Shown here one piece after another: positions 44,928 to 52,785 of a DNA stretch of 64,000 bases. The notes under the pieces were generated by a model that was not told the origin of the DNA, searched no databases, and saw nothing but the letters and a program-made list of their open reading frames with translations. How positions within the stretch are numbered: the stretch's first letter is position 1; each line of letters opens with the position of its first letter. The stretch lies in NCBI RefSeq assembly GCF_004217285.1, contig NZ_SHKS01000011.1, positions 1 to 64,000 on the forward strand. The letters are read 5' to 3'. The translations under genes were made by a program, and so were the position numbers. The stretch comes from Streptomyces sp. BK239 (GTDB taxonomy: Bacteria; Actinomycetota; Actinomycetes; Streptomycetales; Streptomycetaceae).

Positions 44928-45746
44928 GTGGCCGATCTCATCACCGTCGAGGACCCCGCCGACCCGCGCCTGCGCGACTACACCGGCCTGACCGACGTCG
45001 AACTGCGCCGCAGGCGCGAGCCGGCCGAGGGCCTGTTCATCGCCGAGGGCGAGAAGGTCATCAGACGGGCCAAGGAAGCCGGCTACGAGATGCGCTCGAT
45101 GCTGCTCTCCGCCAAGTGGGTCGACGTCATGCGCGACGTCATCGACGAACTCCCCGCCCCCGTCTACGCCGTCAGCCCCGAACTCGCCGAGCGCGTCACC
45201 GGCTACCACGTCCACCGCGGCGCGCTCGCCTCCATGCAGCGCAAGCCGCTGCCCACGGCGGCCGAACTGCTGCGGACCGCCCGCCGGGTCGTGATCATGG
45301 AATCGGTGAACGACCACACCAACATCGGCGCCATCTTCCGCTCGGCGGCGGCCCTCGGCATGGACGCGGTGCTGCTCTCCCCGGACTGCGCCGACCCGCT
45401 CTACCGCCGCAGCGTGAAGGTGTCCATGGGCGCGGTGTTCTCCGTGCCGTACGCCCGTCTCGACACCTGGCCCAAGGGCCTGGACTCGGTCCGCGAGGCC
45501 GGCTTCACCCTGCTCGCCCTCACCCCGGACGAGAAGGCCCGCAGCCTCGACGAGGCGGCGCCGCACACCATGGACCGCGTGGCCCTCATGCTCGGAGCGG
45601 AGGGCGACGGCCTGTCCACCCAGGCCCTGGTCGCCGCCGACGAATGGGTCCGCATCCCCATGTCCCACGGAGTCGACTCCCTCAACGTGGGCGCGGCCGC
45701 GGCGGTCGCCTTCTACGCGGTGGCCACGGGCCGCCCGCTCGGGTAG
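44928..45746 (+). CDS. TrmH/SpoU-family RNA 2'-O-methyltransferase
   Basis: SAM-dependent RNA methyltransferase of 272 residues acting on ribose in tRNA or rRNA. The N-terminal 100 residues resemble an RNA-binding domain (LFIAEGEKVIRRAKEAG). The SPOUT knot motifs are NDHTNIGAIFRSAAALG (motif 1), LMLGAEGDGL (motif 2) and IPMSHGVDSLNVGAAAAVA (motif 3). GTG 44928 is chosen after a longer frame to 44892. The RNA target is unknown. Confidence 0.88.
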   Translation: MADLITVEDPADPRLRDYTGLTDVELRRRREPAEGLFIAEGEKVIRRAKEAGYEMRSMLLSAKWVDVMRDVIDELPAPVYAVSPELAERVTGYHVHRGALASMQRKPLPTAAELLRTARRVVIMESVNDHTNIGAIFRSAAALGMDAVLLSPDCADPLYRRSVKVSMGAVFSVPYARLDTWPKGLDSVREAGFTLLALTPDEKARSLDEAAPHTMDRVALMLGAEGDGLSTQALVAADEWVRIPMSHGVDSLNVGAAAAVAFYAVATGRPLG

Positions 45747-45785
45747 AGCTCCGGTCTTCGTCTTCGCCCGCTCTCGAGAGCCGGT

Positions 45786-47189
45786 CTACGCGCCGTCCTC
45801 GGCGTGCTCGCCGGCCTCGGCGCCCGCCGGCAGCTGGTGCGTGTGCCTCTGCGTCTGCTCGGTCCGGGAGCTGCCGCCGCCGAGTCCTCGGGCGGACCCC
45901 TGGCAGCCCTGCACGAGGGCGATGCCGAGGGCCACCAGCAGCGTCACGACGACGAACACGAACAACCGCTGCCGCAGCAACCGGGGGTTGGCCGGCCGCC
46001 GTCCGGTCCCCGTGGTTCTCGCCCCGGGCCGGCCGTTGCGCGGCGCGGGCCGACTGCCGCTGCCCGGCCTGGTGTTGCGCTTCGCCGGCGTGTTCCGGGG
46101 AGCGGGGGTGGGGCGGGCGCCCGGCCGCGAGTGCGAGACGCCGCCGCGCGAACCGCTCCCGCCACGCGAGGACGTCCCCCCACGCGACGGCGTCCCCCCG
46201 CGTGACGGCACCGGACCGCGCGAGGACGGGGCCCCGCCCCGGGGCGCGGGGGTGCCCGGCTGCCGTCCCGCACGGTCCGGATAGCTGCTGTCCGTCAGCC
46301 GTCCCGTCGGGCGGTCGGCCTCGGCGGCCCGGGGCGCCGGGGGCCGTGTGTCGGCCATGCCCTGCGCCTCCCGCGCCGCGATCTCCTTCAGCCGCAGGGA
46401 GAGGTCCAGCGTGCTCGGCCGCTCCTCGGGGTCCTTGGCGAGACAGGCGCGGATCAGCGGGGCCAGGGCGTCGGGAACGCCGTTCAGATGGGGCTCCTCG
46501 TGCACCACGCGGTACAGCATCACCTCGGAACTGCCGTGCCCGAAAGGGGAGTCGGCGGTCGAGGCGTACGCGAGCGTGGCGCCCAGCGAGAACACGTCGG
46601 TCGCCGGCGTGACCATCGCGCCCCGCACCTGCTCGGGCGCGAGGAAGCCGGGGGAGCCGACCGCCGTGCCGACGTGCGTCAGCGTCGAGGCGCCCGTCGC
46701 CCAGGCGATGCCGAAGTCGATGATCCGCGGACCCTTGGGGGAGAGCAGGATGTTCGAGGGCTTCAGGTCCCGGTGCACGACCCCGGCCTCGTGGACCGCG
46801 ACGAGGCCCTCCGACAGCGAGGCCCCGATCGCCGCGAGTTCGGCGGCCCCGAGCGGCCCCTCGTCGTTGACCTTGTCATGGAGGGAGGGGCCGGGCACGT
46901 ACTGCGTGGCGAACCACGGCCGGTCGGCGTCCAGATCCGCCGCGACCAGCCGGGCCGTGCAGCCGCCCCGGATCCGCCGCGCCGCCGACACCTCCCGCGC
47001 GAACCGCGACCGGAACTCCTGGTCCTCCGCGAGGTCCGGCCGGATGACCTTCAGCGCGACCCGCTGCCCCTTCTTGTCGGAGCCCAGGTAGACGACGCCC
47101 ATCCCGCCCGCGCCGAGTCGTCGGTGAAGCTTGAACGAGCCGACGACGCGCGGGTCCTCGCGCCTCAGGCGCATCATCGCCATGTTCAT
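45786..47189 (-). CDS. Ser/Thr protein kinase, membrane-anchored (PknB-like)
   Basis: Eukaryotic-type kinase of 467 residues. Kinase motifs: RLGAGGMGVVYLG (Gly loop), VALKVI (ATP Lys), VVHRDLKPSN (catalytic loop) and IIDFGIAW (DFG), then SPGFLAPEQVRG. The kinase domain ends near residue 270. A long linker with repeated SRGG/PSRGG units (about 305-390) leads to one membrane segment (LFVFVVVTLLVALGIALV) and a short acidic extracellular tail. There is no PASTA domain, so the signal sensed is unknown. ATG 47189 follows GCGGGG; an upstream start at 47219 is possible. Confidence 0.86.
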   Translation of the reverse strand: MNMAMMRLRREDPRVVGSFKLHRRLGAGGMGVVYLGSDKKGQRVALKVIRPDLAEDQEFRSRFAREVSAARRIRGGCTARLVAADLDADRPWFATQYVPGPSLHDKVNDEGPLGAAELAAIGASLSEGLVAVHEAGVVHRDLKPSNILLSPKGPRIIDFGIAWATGASTLTHVGTAVGSPGFLAPEQVRGAMVTPATDVFSLGATLAYASTADSPFGHGSSEVMLYRVVHEEPHLNGVPDALAPLIRACLAKDPEERPSTLDLSLRLKEIAAREAQGMADTRPPAPRAAEADRPTGRLTDSSYPDRAGRQPGTPAPRGGAPSSRGPVPSRGGTPSRGGTSSRGGSGSRGGVSHSRPGARPTPAPRNTPAKRNTRPGSGSRPAPRNGRPGARTTGTGRRPANPRLLRQRLFVFVVVTLLVALGIALVQGCQGSARGLGGGSSRTEQTQRHTHQLPAGAEAGEHAEDGA

Positions 47190-47385
47190 CCCCGCTGCCC
47201 GGTCCGTGTGACGTGGCACAGCTTACGTTTCCACGGCCGTCCGCGCGCAGAGGCCGCGCCCTCTCGCTCCGATCGATTGTCAGTGCCGGATGGGACACTT
47301 GAGAGGTGCTCAGGGGGTCTGCGAACAAGGGTGCGTTGTCGCCCCTGTGGCCCCAACCACCTGTCACAGAAGGGGGATTGAACCC

Positions 47386-47661
47386 GTGAAGGGTGATCGA
47401 GTGGAGATAGTCGTCGACGCCGGCGACACGACGCGGACGTACGAGGTGGTGGCGAGCAGAGCGGGCCGCCGGGTGGAGACGGCGGTGCGCCGAGGGGTGG
47501 TGGAAGTGAGCGAAGTCACCCGAAACGGCGCTGTCGTCCGTACCGCCCGCTTCATGGCGAACCGGGTCCTCGCCCTGGTCGAACAGCCCGTCCCCCGCGA
47601 GGACGGCTCGGAAATACCGGCGCGAAGTGGGCAGCCCCTCCGGGAAGACCCCGAGTCGTAG
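47386..47661 (+). CDS. Small conserved-looking protein, unknown function
   Basis: A 91-residue basic-acidic mixed protein without membrane segments. The first 65 residues alternate in a beta-strand manner (DRVEIVVDAGDTTRTYEVVASRAGRRVETAV), suggesting a small sandwich. GTG 47386 has GAAGGGGG upstream; the frame is open to 47290. It is divergent from the kinase gene. No family was recognised. Confidence 0.6.
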   Translation: MKGDRVEIVVDAGDTTRTYEVVASRAGRRVETAVRRGVVEVSEVTRNGAVVRTARFMANRVLALVEQPVPREDGSEIPARSGQPLREDPES

Positions 47662-47860
47662 GCCCGCGTCTCCACCCAGGGGAGTACGCCGCAGGTCATG
47701 GGTCATCCTCCGGGAGGCCCGTCAATCGGTACGAGGGCATGACGTGCGATGCCCTCCACGCGCCTAGATTTGAGGTCAAGCGGCGGGTGCAGCACTCGTC
47801 CCCCGAGGTCAGACGCCCGCCGCTGCCAACCACAACGGAGAACGGTTCAGGAGAGGGACC

Positions 47861-48040
47861 ATGGCCCACACGGCACCGCGGACGCACCTGCGCACCCGAC
47901 CCCGCCGCACGGGCCGCCGCCACCCCCTGGTGGCGACGCTCATGGCCCTCCCTCTGGCCGCACTGCTCCTGGTCGTCTTCGACGGCTGGGAGACGGTGGC
48001 CGCACAGGCGTCGTCCGTGGGCGTGATGCTGGGGCGCTGA
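47861..48040 (+). CDS. Small single-pass membrane protein (59 residues)
   Basis: ATG 47861 is preceded by AGGAGAGG 5 bases away. The reading frame starts with a basic Thr/Arg-rich stretch, followed by one hydrophobic helix (MALPLAALLLVVFDGW), and ends MLGR. A strong terminator hairpin follows 90 bases after the stop. No family was recognised; the good ribosome site and hairpin support a real gene. Confidence 0.6.
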   Translation: MAHTAPRTHLRTRPRRTGRRHPLVATLMALPLAALLLVVFDGWETVAAQASSVGVMLGR

Positions 48041-48129
48041 GCGGCGACCCCAGGCCCGGAAGAGCGGTCCGGGCGGGGACATCCACCCATGAAACCCCGT
48101 GGGGACGGGGGTATGGCGGACGGCAAATG

Positions 48130-48161
48130 ATGCCGGCGCAGCTGGGGAGCTGCGCCGGCAT
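48130..48161 (+). terminator. Strong intrinsic terminator
   Basis: ATGCCGGCGCAGCT (48130-48143), loop GGGG and AGCTGCGCCGGCAT (48148-48161) form a perfect 14-base stem followed by TGCTTTT. It ends transcription from the small ORF at 47861. Confidence 0.9.
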
Positions 48162-48230
48162 TGCTTTTGCCTCCGGCGGTCGGGTGGTTGGGCGGTTGTT
48201 GGGTGCGGGTTCTGTGGGGGCTGGGGTTTT

Positions 48231-48252
48231 TGCGCAGTTCCCCGCGCCCCTG
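48231..48252. repeat. Dispersed core repeat copy
   Basis: TGCGCAGTTCCCCGCGCCCCTG matches the cores at 17849-17874 and 17949-17974. No gene is seen from 48162 to 48725. Confidence 0.6.
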
Positions 48253-48486
48253 AGTGCCTGCGGCGGCCCGTTTCGGTTCGGTGGGGGCGGGTGTGGCGCG
48301 TTCGGTTCGGTGGGTGGGTCGGGGGCGGGGTGGGGGTGTCCGTCCTCGGTCCGGCGGTAGCTTCTTTTTCATCGGCGCCCGGTGACTGACGCCGACCGCT
48401 GCGGGCGGACACCCCAACCCCGCCCCCTCAGCGCCGCGCGCGTCCGCACGAGCGTCCATCCGGCGACCGGCCCAGGGCGTCCCTCG

Positions 48487-48602
48487 CGGGTCGTGTGCGG
48501 CTGCGCGAGTGTTCGTTCGGCTGCCCGGCCCAGGGTGTCCCTTGTGGGTCGTGTGTGGCTGCGCGAGTGTTCGTTGGGCTGCCCGGCCCAGGGGCGTGCT
48601 CT
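48487..48602. repeat. 58-base tandem repeat, two copies
   Basis: Two near-identical 58-base units containing GCTGCGCGAGTGTTCGTT, at an offset of 58 bases, with a partial third unit upstream around 48469. A shorter dispersed core copy follows at 48622-48650. Confidence 0.7.
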
Positions 48603-48725
48603 GTGCGCCGGGCGCGGCTTCAGGGGCGCAAGGAACTGCGCGATCAGCCGCAGTGGACCCGCAGTCGCCTGTGGCCGGGCCCGGCAGATACTGGGGCGTT
48701 GGACCTCCGTCGTTCAGGGAGCCCC

Positions 48726-49709
48726 GTGGCCGTCACCCCGTTGCTCAGTGCGCTCACTCGGCTCGCCGCCGTCGAAGCTCACTCCCGCAGCTCAAGTCGT
48801 TGCCCTTGCGGCGCGGACACCCTCGCGGAGCGGGCCGATGCCACTGTGGTGCGCCACGCCGGCGTCGTTGCCAAGGCACATGCCCCCGGTGTCTCCGTCG
48901 CCGACCTCGCCCCCCGTCTGGCCGCCGCGGCCTCCCTTCCGCACCTTCTTCTTCCGCCGCTCACCCCCGTCCCCGCGCCCCTGCACGACCGACTGGTCAC
49001 GTTCTGGTCCTACGGCGTTCCCGTGGATCCGGACACTCCGGACGCCGCCCCGTGGGAGGAGGCCGGCACACTCCTCGCCCAGCTGCACCGCACCCCCGCG
49101 CCGCACGCCCTTCCGCCGATGCGCGGACCGGTGAAGGCCGCCCGGGCCGTTCTCCGACTTCGCGAGGTGAGCGGGGAGCACCCCGCTGTCGCCCCCGTCC
49201 TGCGGGCCTGGGCCGGCCTCCCCGGCTGGGCCCGTGGGGCGGCGCCCATGCCTGACACCACCACGCTTTGCCACGGTGACCTCCATCTGGGGCAACTCGT
49301 CCGGCATCCCGTGCCCGACGGCCCCTGGCGGCTCATCGACGTCGACGATCTAGGCACCGGCGTCCCCGCCTGGGATCTCGCACGCCCGGCCGCCTGGTAC
49401 GCCTGTGGTCTGCTCCCGCCGGAGGAGTGGGCCCGCTTCCTGGCGGCCTACCGCACGGCTCGCGGCACCGCGGTTCCCACTGACGGCGATCCATGGCCCG
49501 CGCTCGACGTCCCGGCTCGCGCCCTCACCGTCCAGACCGCCGCCCGAGCGGTGACCAAGGCCATCGCACGCGACAGTCCCCTTGACGAGGTCGAGGAGTC
49601 TCTTGTCGACGCCTGTGCCCGGATGGTCTCCGTGCCGCACCGGTCGGTCGACCCGCCCGGCGGATCCGGTTCCGTACCTGACCAGTTGCCGTCAAGCTCG
49701 GCGAAGTAG
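48726..49709 (+). CDS. Aminoglycoside-phosphotransferase-fold protein
   Basis: A 327-residue cytoplasmic protein of the APH/choline kinase superfamily. The catalytic loop reads LCHGDLHLGQLV and the metal-binding Asp motif reads IDVDDLGTG, both in the C-terminal lobe. Such proteins phosphorylate small hydroxyl compounds; the substrate is unknown and antibiotic resistance should not be assumed. GTG 48726 is chosen; the frame extends upstream through repeat-rich DNA that is not protein-like. Confidence 0.75.
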   Translation: MAVTPLLSALTRLAAVEAHSRSSSRCPCGADTLAERADATVVRHAGVVAKAHAPGVSVADLAPRLAAAASLPHLLLPPLTPVPAPLHDRLVTFWSYGVPVDPDTPDAAPWEEAGTLLAQLHRTPAPHALPPMRGPVKAARAVLRLREVSGEHPAVAPVLRAWAGLPGWARGAAPMPDTTTLCHGDLHLGQLVRHPVPDGPWRLIDVDDLGTGVPAWDLARPAAWYACGLLPPEEWARFLAAYRTARGTAVPTDGDPWPALDVPARALTVQTAARAVTKAIARDSPLDEVEESLVDACARMVSVPHRSVDPPGGSGSVPDQLPSSSAK

Positions 49710-49789
49710 GGTGCAACCGACCGCAGCCGGACAGACTCTGTCCTGGCGACAGGCGAAGCAGGACCGACCGGCGAGGAGTTGAGCCGACC

Positions 49790-50080
49790 ATGCAGTGTCC
49801 GAAGTGTCACGCCCCGATGCACACGTACAACCGCAACGGCGTCCAGATCGAGCAGTGCGCGAACTGCCGCGGGATCTTCCTGGACTACGGCGAGCTGGAG
49901 GCGCTCACCCGGCTGGAGTCCCAGTGGTCCCAGCCGGCGCCGCCGCCCCCGGCCGCTCCTCAGGCCTATCCGGCGCAGGCCCCGCACGCCCCCGCCTGGG
50001 GCGCCCCGCACGGCGGCCACGGCGGTCACTACGGCCACCAGCGCCACAAGAGCTTCGGCCACATGCTCTTCTCCAGCTGA
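49790..50080 (+). CDS. TFIIB-type zinc-ribbon protein
   Basis: A 96-residue protein starting MQCPKCHAPMHTYNRNG and then EQCANCRGIFLDYGELEALTRLE, a Zn-ribbon of the zf-TFIIB (PF13453-like) group with two CxxC pairs. The C-terminal half is Pro/Ala-rich followed by a Gly/His-rich segment (HGGHGGHYGHQRHK) that may also bind metal. Function is unknown. GAGGAG lies upstream of ATG 49790, and a strong bidirectional hairpin follows. Confidence 0.82.
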   Translation: MQCPKCHAPMHTYNRNGVQIEQCANCRGIFLDYGELEALTRLESQWSQPAPPPPAAPQAYPAQAPHAPAWGAPHGGHGGHYGHQRHKSFGHMLFSS

Positions 50081-50097
50081 GCCACCCGCACACGAGG

Positions 50098-50129
50098 AAA
50101 CCCCCGGCCGAGGAGACGGCCGGGGGTTT
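50098..50129. terminator. Bidirectional terminator between zinc-ribbon gene and tRNA operon
   Basis: AAACCCCCGGCCG (50098-50110) and CGGCCGGGGGTTT (50117-50129) form a perfect 13-base stem with a 6-base loop and A/T tracts on both sides. Confidence 0.9.
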
Positions 50130-50137
50130 CCGGGGTG

Positions 50138-50209
50138 TGGACGATACTGGGATTGAACCAGTGACCTCTTCCGTGTCAGGGAAGCGCTCTCCCGCTGAGC
50201 TAATCGTCC
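50138..50209 (-). tRNA. tRNA-Val(GAC)
   Basis: Acceptor stem GGACGAT pairs with ATCGTCC. The anticodon stem CTTCC/GGAAG holds loop CTGACAC, anticodon GAC. The discriminator base is A and CCA is not encoded. Confidence 0.95.
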
Positions 50210-50243
50210 TCGGGAACACGACCCGAGGGGCCGTGGCACTGCG

Positions 50244-50315
50244 TGCGCGATACTGGGATTGAACCAGTGACCTCTTCCGTGTCAGGGAAGCGCTCTCCCG
50301 CTGAGCTAATCGCGC
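50244..50315 (-). tRNA. tRNA-Val(GAC), second copy
   Basis: Same body as the first copy but with acceptor stem GCGCGAT pairing ATCGCGC. Anticodon GAC, no encoded CCA. Confidence 0.95.
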
Positions 50316-50333
50316 GGGGATCCGAAGATCCAG

Positions 50334-50405
50334 TGGACGATACTGGGATTGAACCAGTGACCTCTTCCGTGTCAGGGAAGCGCTCTCCCGCTGAGCTAAT
50401 CGTCC
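50334..50405 (-). tRNA. tRNA-Val(GAC), third copy
   Basis: Identical in acceptor and anticodon to the copy at 50138-50209. Only a few bases separate it from the tRNA-Cys upstream in the transcript. Confidence 0.95.
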
Positions 50406-50409
50406 TTGG

Positions 50410-50480
50410 AGGTGGAGACGGGATTTGAACCCGTGTAGACGGCTTTGCAGGCCGTTGCCTCGCCTCTCGGCCACTCCACC
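50410..50480 (-). tRNA. tRNA-Cys(GCA)
   Basis: Acceptor GGTGGAG pairs CTCCACC, anticodon loop CTGCAAA (GCA), discriminator U. The following three bases encode CCA, unlike the Val genes. Confidence 0.95.
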
Positions 50481-50519
50481 AGGAGTGTAGGGGACCGGGA
50501 AGATCCCTACTGTCCTTCG

Positions 50520-50592
50520 AGCGGACGACGAGGTTCGAACTCGCGACCTCAACCTTGGCAAGGTTGCGCTCTACCAACTGAGCTACGTCCGC
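50520..50592 (-). tRNA. tRNA-Gly(GCC)
   Basis: Acceptor GCGGACG pairs CGTCCGC, anticodon loop TTGCCAA (GCC), discriminator U. It is the first tRNA of the minus-strand operon Gly-Cys-Val-Val-Val. Confidence 0.95.
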
Positions 50593-50633
50593 CTGTCGTT
50601 TCGGTGCGCTCTCGCGTCCCGGCGACGTGTTGA

Positions 50634-50661
50634 ACTCTAGCGGATTCCTGGGCCAGCACAA
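50634..50661 (-). promoter_or_regulatory. Candidate promoter of the tRNA operon
   Basis: On the minus strand TTGTGC is followed after 16 bases by TAGAGT, about 40 bases before tRNA-Gly. Only moderate agreement with the housekeeping consensus. Confidence 0.5.
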
Positions 50662-50789
50662 AAACGCGTTTGTGCAGCGTGCTGCGCTGTGTCCCACCGA
50701 ACACCTGCTCAGGCCCCGTCGGCGCGTCCCGGAAGCGCGCGCCCGCCGCCGACGACGACCCGCCGGACACCCGCCCTAAACTCGACACC

Positions 50790-51863
50790 GTGCCCGAACT
50801 GCCACCCCTCGCCCGATTCGGCGACCGCGTCGCCACCGGCCTCCTCGACGTCACCGACGACCCGGCGGCCCTGGACTCCGCCGGTTTCTGGGCCGTCTGC
50901 GCCGACTTCGAAGGCCGTCTGACCTGCGCCCGCTTCGCGGACGTGCGGGTGGCGCCGGTGCCCGCGCCGACCCCGGGGGAGTGGCGCGGCCCCGCCGCCG
51001 GGGACTGGACGTCGTCCCTCGACCGCGCCGCGTACACCGCCGGAGTGCGCCGGATACGCGAGCACATCGCGGCCGGCGACGTATACCAGGCGAACCTCTG
51101 CCGCGTCCTGTCCGCCCCCGTCCCGCCCGGCGCCGACGTGGACGCGCTGACCGCGCTGCTCGCCCGCGGCAACCCCGCGCCGTACGCGGGGACGATCCGC
51201 CTCCCCGGGCACGGCGTGGAGATCGCCACCGCGTCGCCCGAGCTCTTCCTGCGCCGCGAGGGGCGGACCGTGGAGTCCGGGCCGATCAAGGGCACCGGGC
51301 GCACCGAGGCCGACCTCCTCGACAAGGACCACGCCGAGAACGTGATGATCGTGGACCTCGTCCGCAACGACATCGGCCGTGTCTGCGCCACCGGCAGCGT
51401 CACCGTCCCCGACCTGTGCGCCGTGGAGAAGCACCCCGGCCTCGTCCACCTCGTCTCGACGGTCCGCGGCGAACTGCGCGAAGGGGTCGGCTGGAGCGAA
51501 CTGCTCGACGCGGCCTTCCCGCCCGGCTCCGTGACCGGCGCCCCCAAGTCCAGCGCCCTGCGCATCATCGACGCGCTGGAGACCGCGCCCCGAGGCCCCT
51601 ACTGCGGAGGCATCGGCTGGGTCGACGCCGACCGGGGCACGGGCGAACTGGCCGTCGGCATCCGCACCTTCTGGATCGACCGCGCCGACGGAACGCTCCG
51701 CTTCGGCACCGGCGCCGGCATCACCTGGGGCTCCGACCCCGAGAGGGAGTGGGCGGAGACCGAACTGAAGGCGTCCCGGCTGCTCGCGATAGCGTCGGGG
51801 ACGTACACGGCGGACGCGGGGGTTCCGGCGTGTGACGCCCCCGGTACGAACATGGTGAGGTAG
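50790..51863 (+). CDS. pabB: Aminodeoxychorismate synthase component I
   Basis: Chorismate-binding enzyme (357 residues) making 4-amino-4-deoxychorismate for p-aminobenzoate and folate. Core motifs: YTAGVRRIREHIAAGDVYQANL, ASPELFLRREG, IKGTGRTEADLLDKD, NVMIVDLVRNDIGRV, and FPPGSVTGAPKSSAL. No glutaminase (PabA) is fused or adjacent. GTG 50790 lies 7 bases after TAAACT (50777-50782), so the message may be leaderless. pabC follows after 4 bases. Confidence 0.88.
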   Translation: MPELPPLARFGDRVATGLLDVTDDPAALDSAGFWAVCADFEGRLTCARFADVRVAPVPAPTPGEWRGPAAGDWTSSLDRAAYTAGVRRIREHIAAGDVYQANLCRVLSAPVPPGADVDALTALLARGNPAPYAGTIRLPGHGVEIATASPELFLRREGRTVESGPIKGTGRTEADLLDKDHAENVMIVDLVRNDIGRVCATGSVTVPDLCAVEKHPGLVHLVSTVRGELREGVGWSELLDAAFPPGSVTGAPKSSALRIIDALETAPRGPYCGGIGWVDADRGTGELAVGIRTFWIDRADGTLRFGTGAGITWGSDPEREWAETELKASRLLAIASGTYTADAGVPACDAPGTNMVR

Positions 51864-51867
51864 AGCA

Positions 51868-52689
51868 GTGAAGCTTTGGCTGGACGGCGGTCTGCAGGAG
51901 TTCGAGTCCGCCCGTGTCTCCGTCCTGGACCACGGACTGACCGTTGGCGACGGCGTCTTCGAGACGGTGAAGGCGAGCAACGGGACCACGTTCGCGCTGA
52001 CCAGGCACCTCGACCGGCTGACCCGCTCCGCGCGCGGCCTCGGCCTGCCCGACCCCGACCTCGACGAGGTCCGCCGCGCCTGCGCCGCCGTCCTCGAAGC
52101 CAACCCGATGCCGCTCGGCCGCCTGCGCATCACCTACACCGGCGGGCAGGGCCCCCTCGGCTCCGACCGCGGCGATCACGGCCCGACCCTCGTCGTCGCC
52201 CTCGGTGAGACCACCCGCCGCCCCGACTCGACGGCCGTGATCACCGTCCCGTGGACCCGCAACGAGCGCGGCGCGCTCACCGGCCTGAAGACCACCTCGT
52301 ACGCCGAGAACGTCGTCGCCCTGGCCCACGCGCACCGGGACGGCGCTTCCGAGGCCCTGTTCGGCAACACCGTCGGCCGGCTCTGCGAGGGCACCGGGTC
52401 GAACGTGTTCGTCGTCCTGGACGGCGAGATCCACACCCCGCCGCTCGCCTCGGGCTGCCTCGCCGGCATCACCCGCGCGCTGGCCGTGGAGTGGACCGGC
52501 GCGCGGGAGACCGACCTGCCGCTGGACGTCCTGGAGCGCGCCGACGAGGTCTTCCTGACCTCCACCCTGCGCGACGTCCAAGCCGTGCACCGCGTCGACG
52601 GCCGTGAACTGCCGGGCGCGCCGGGGCCGGTGACCGCCAAGGCCATGCGCGTCTTCGACGAACGAGCGGCCGACGACCTCGACCCGTGA
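51868..52689 (+). CDS. pabC: Aminodeoxychorismate lyase (class IV aminotransferase fold)
   Basis: PLP enzyme of 273 residues that releases pyruvate and p-aminobenzoate from aminodeoxychorismate. The fold is seen in VLDHGLTVGDGVFETV, LGRLRITYTGG, the PLP Lys in GLKTTSYAENV, CEGTGSNVFVV and LASGCLAGITRALA. GTG 51868 follows GAGG. Adjacency to pabB supports the lyase assignment over branched-chain aminotransferases, which share the fold. Confidence 0.85.
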   Translation: MKLWLDGGLQEFESARVSVLDHGLTVGDGVFETVKASNGTTFALTRHLDRLTRSARGLGLPDPDLDEVRRACAAVLEANPMPLGRLRITYTGGQGPLGSDRGDHGPTLVVALGETTRRPDSTAVITVPWTRNERGALTGLKTTSYAENVVALAHAHRDGASEALFGNTVGRLCEGTGSNVFVVLDGEIHTPPLASGCLAGITRALAVEWTGARETDLPLDVLERADEVFLTSTLRDVQAVHRVDGRELPGAPGPVTAKAMRVFDERAADDLDP

Positions 52690-52785
52690 GCCCCGCCCTC
52701 AAGGGCTCCCCCTGAGGGCCGGAAAGCCGTAAGCGCTGGGAAAAACAGGCTGACTTCGGCCCGTACGGCGGGTAGAAACCCCCTG

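Noticed and set aside
48726..49709. Antibiotic resistance gene
   Set aside because: Only the general APH fold motifs are present; such proteins often act on metabolites, and no resistance subfamily is recognisable.
50098..50600. Minus-strand protein ORFs across the tRNA cluster
   Set aside because: They are shadows created by near-identical tRNA genes; the tRNA folds explain the sequence fully.
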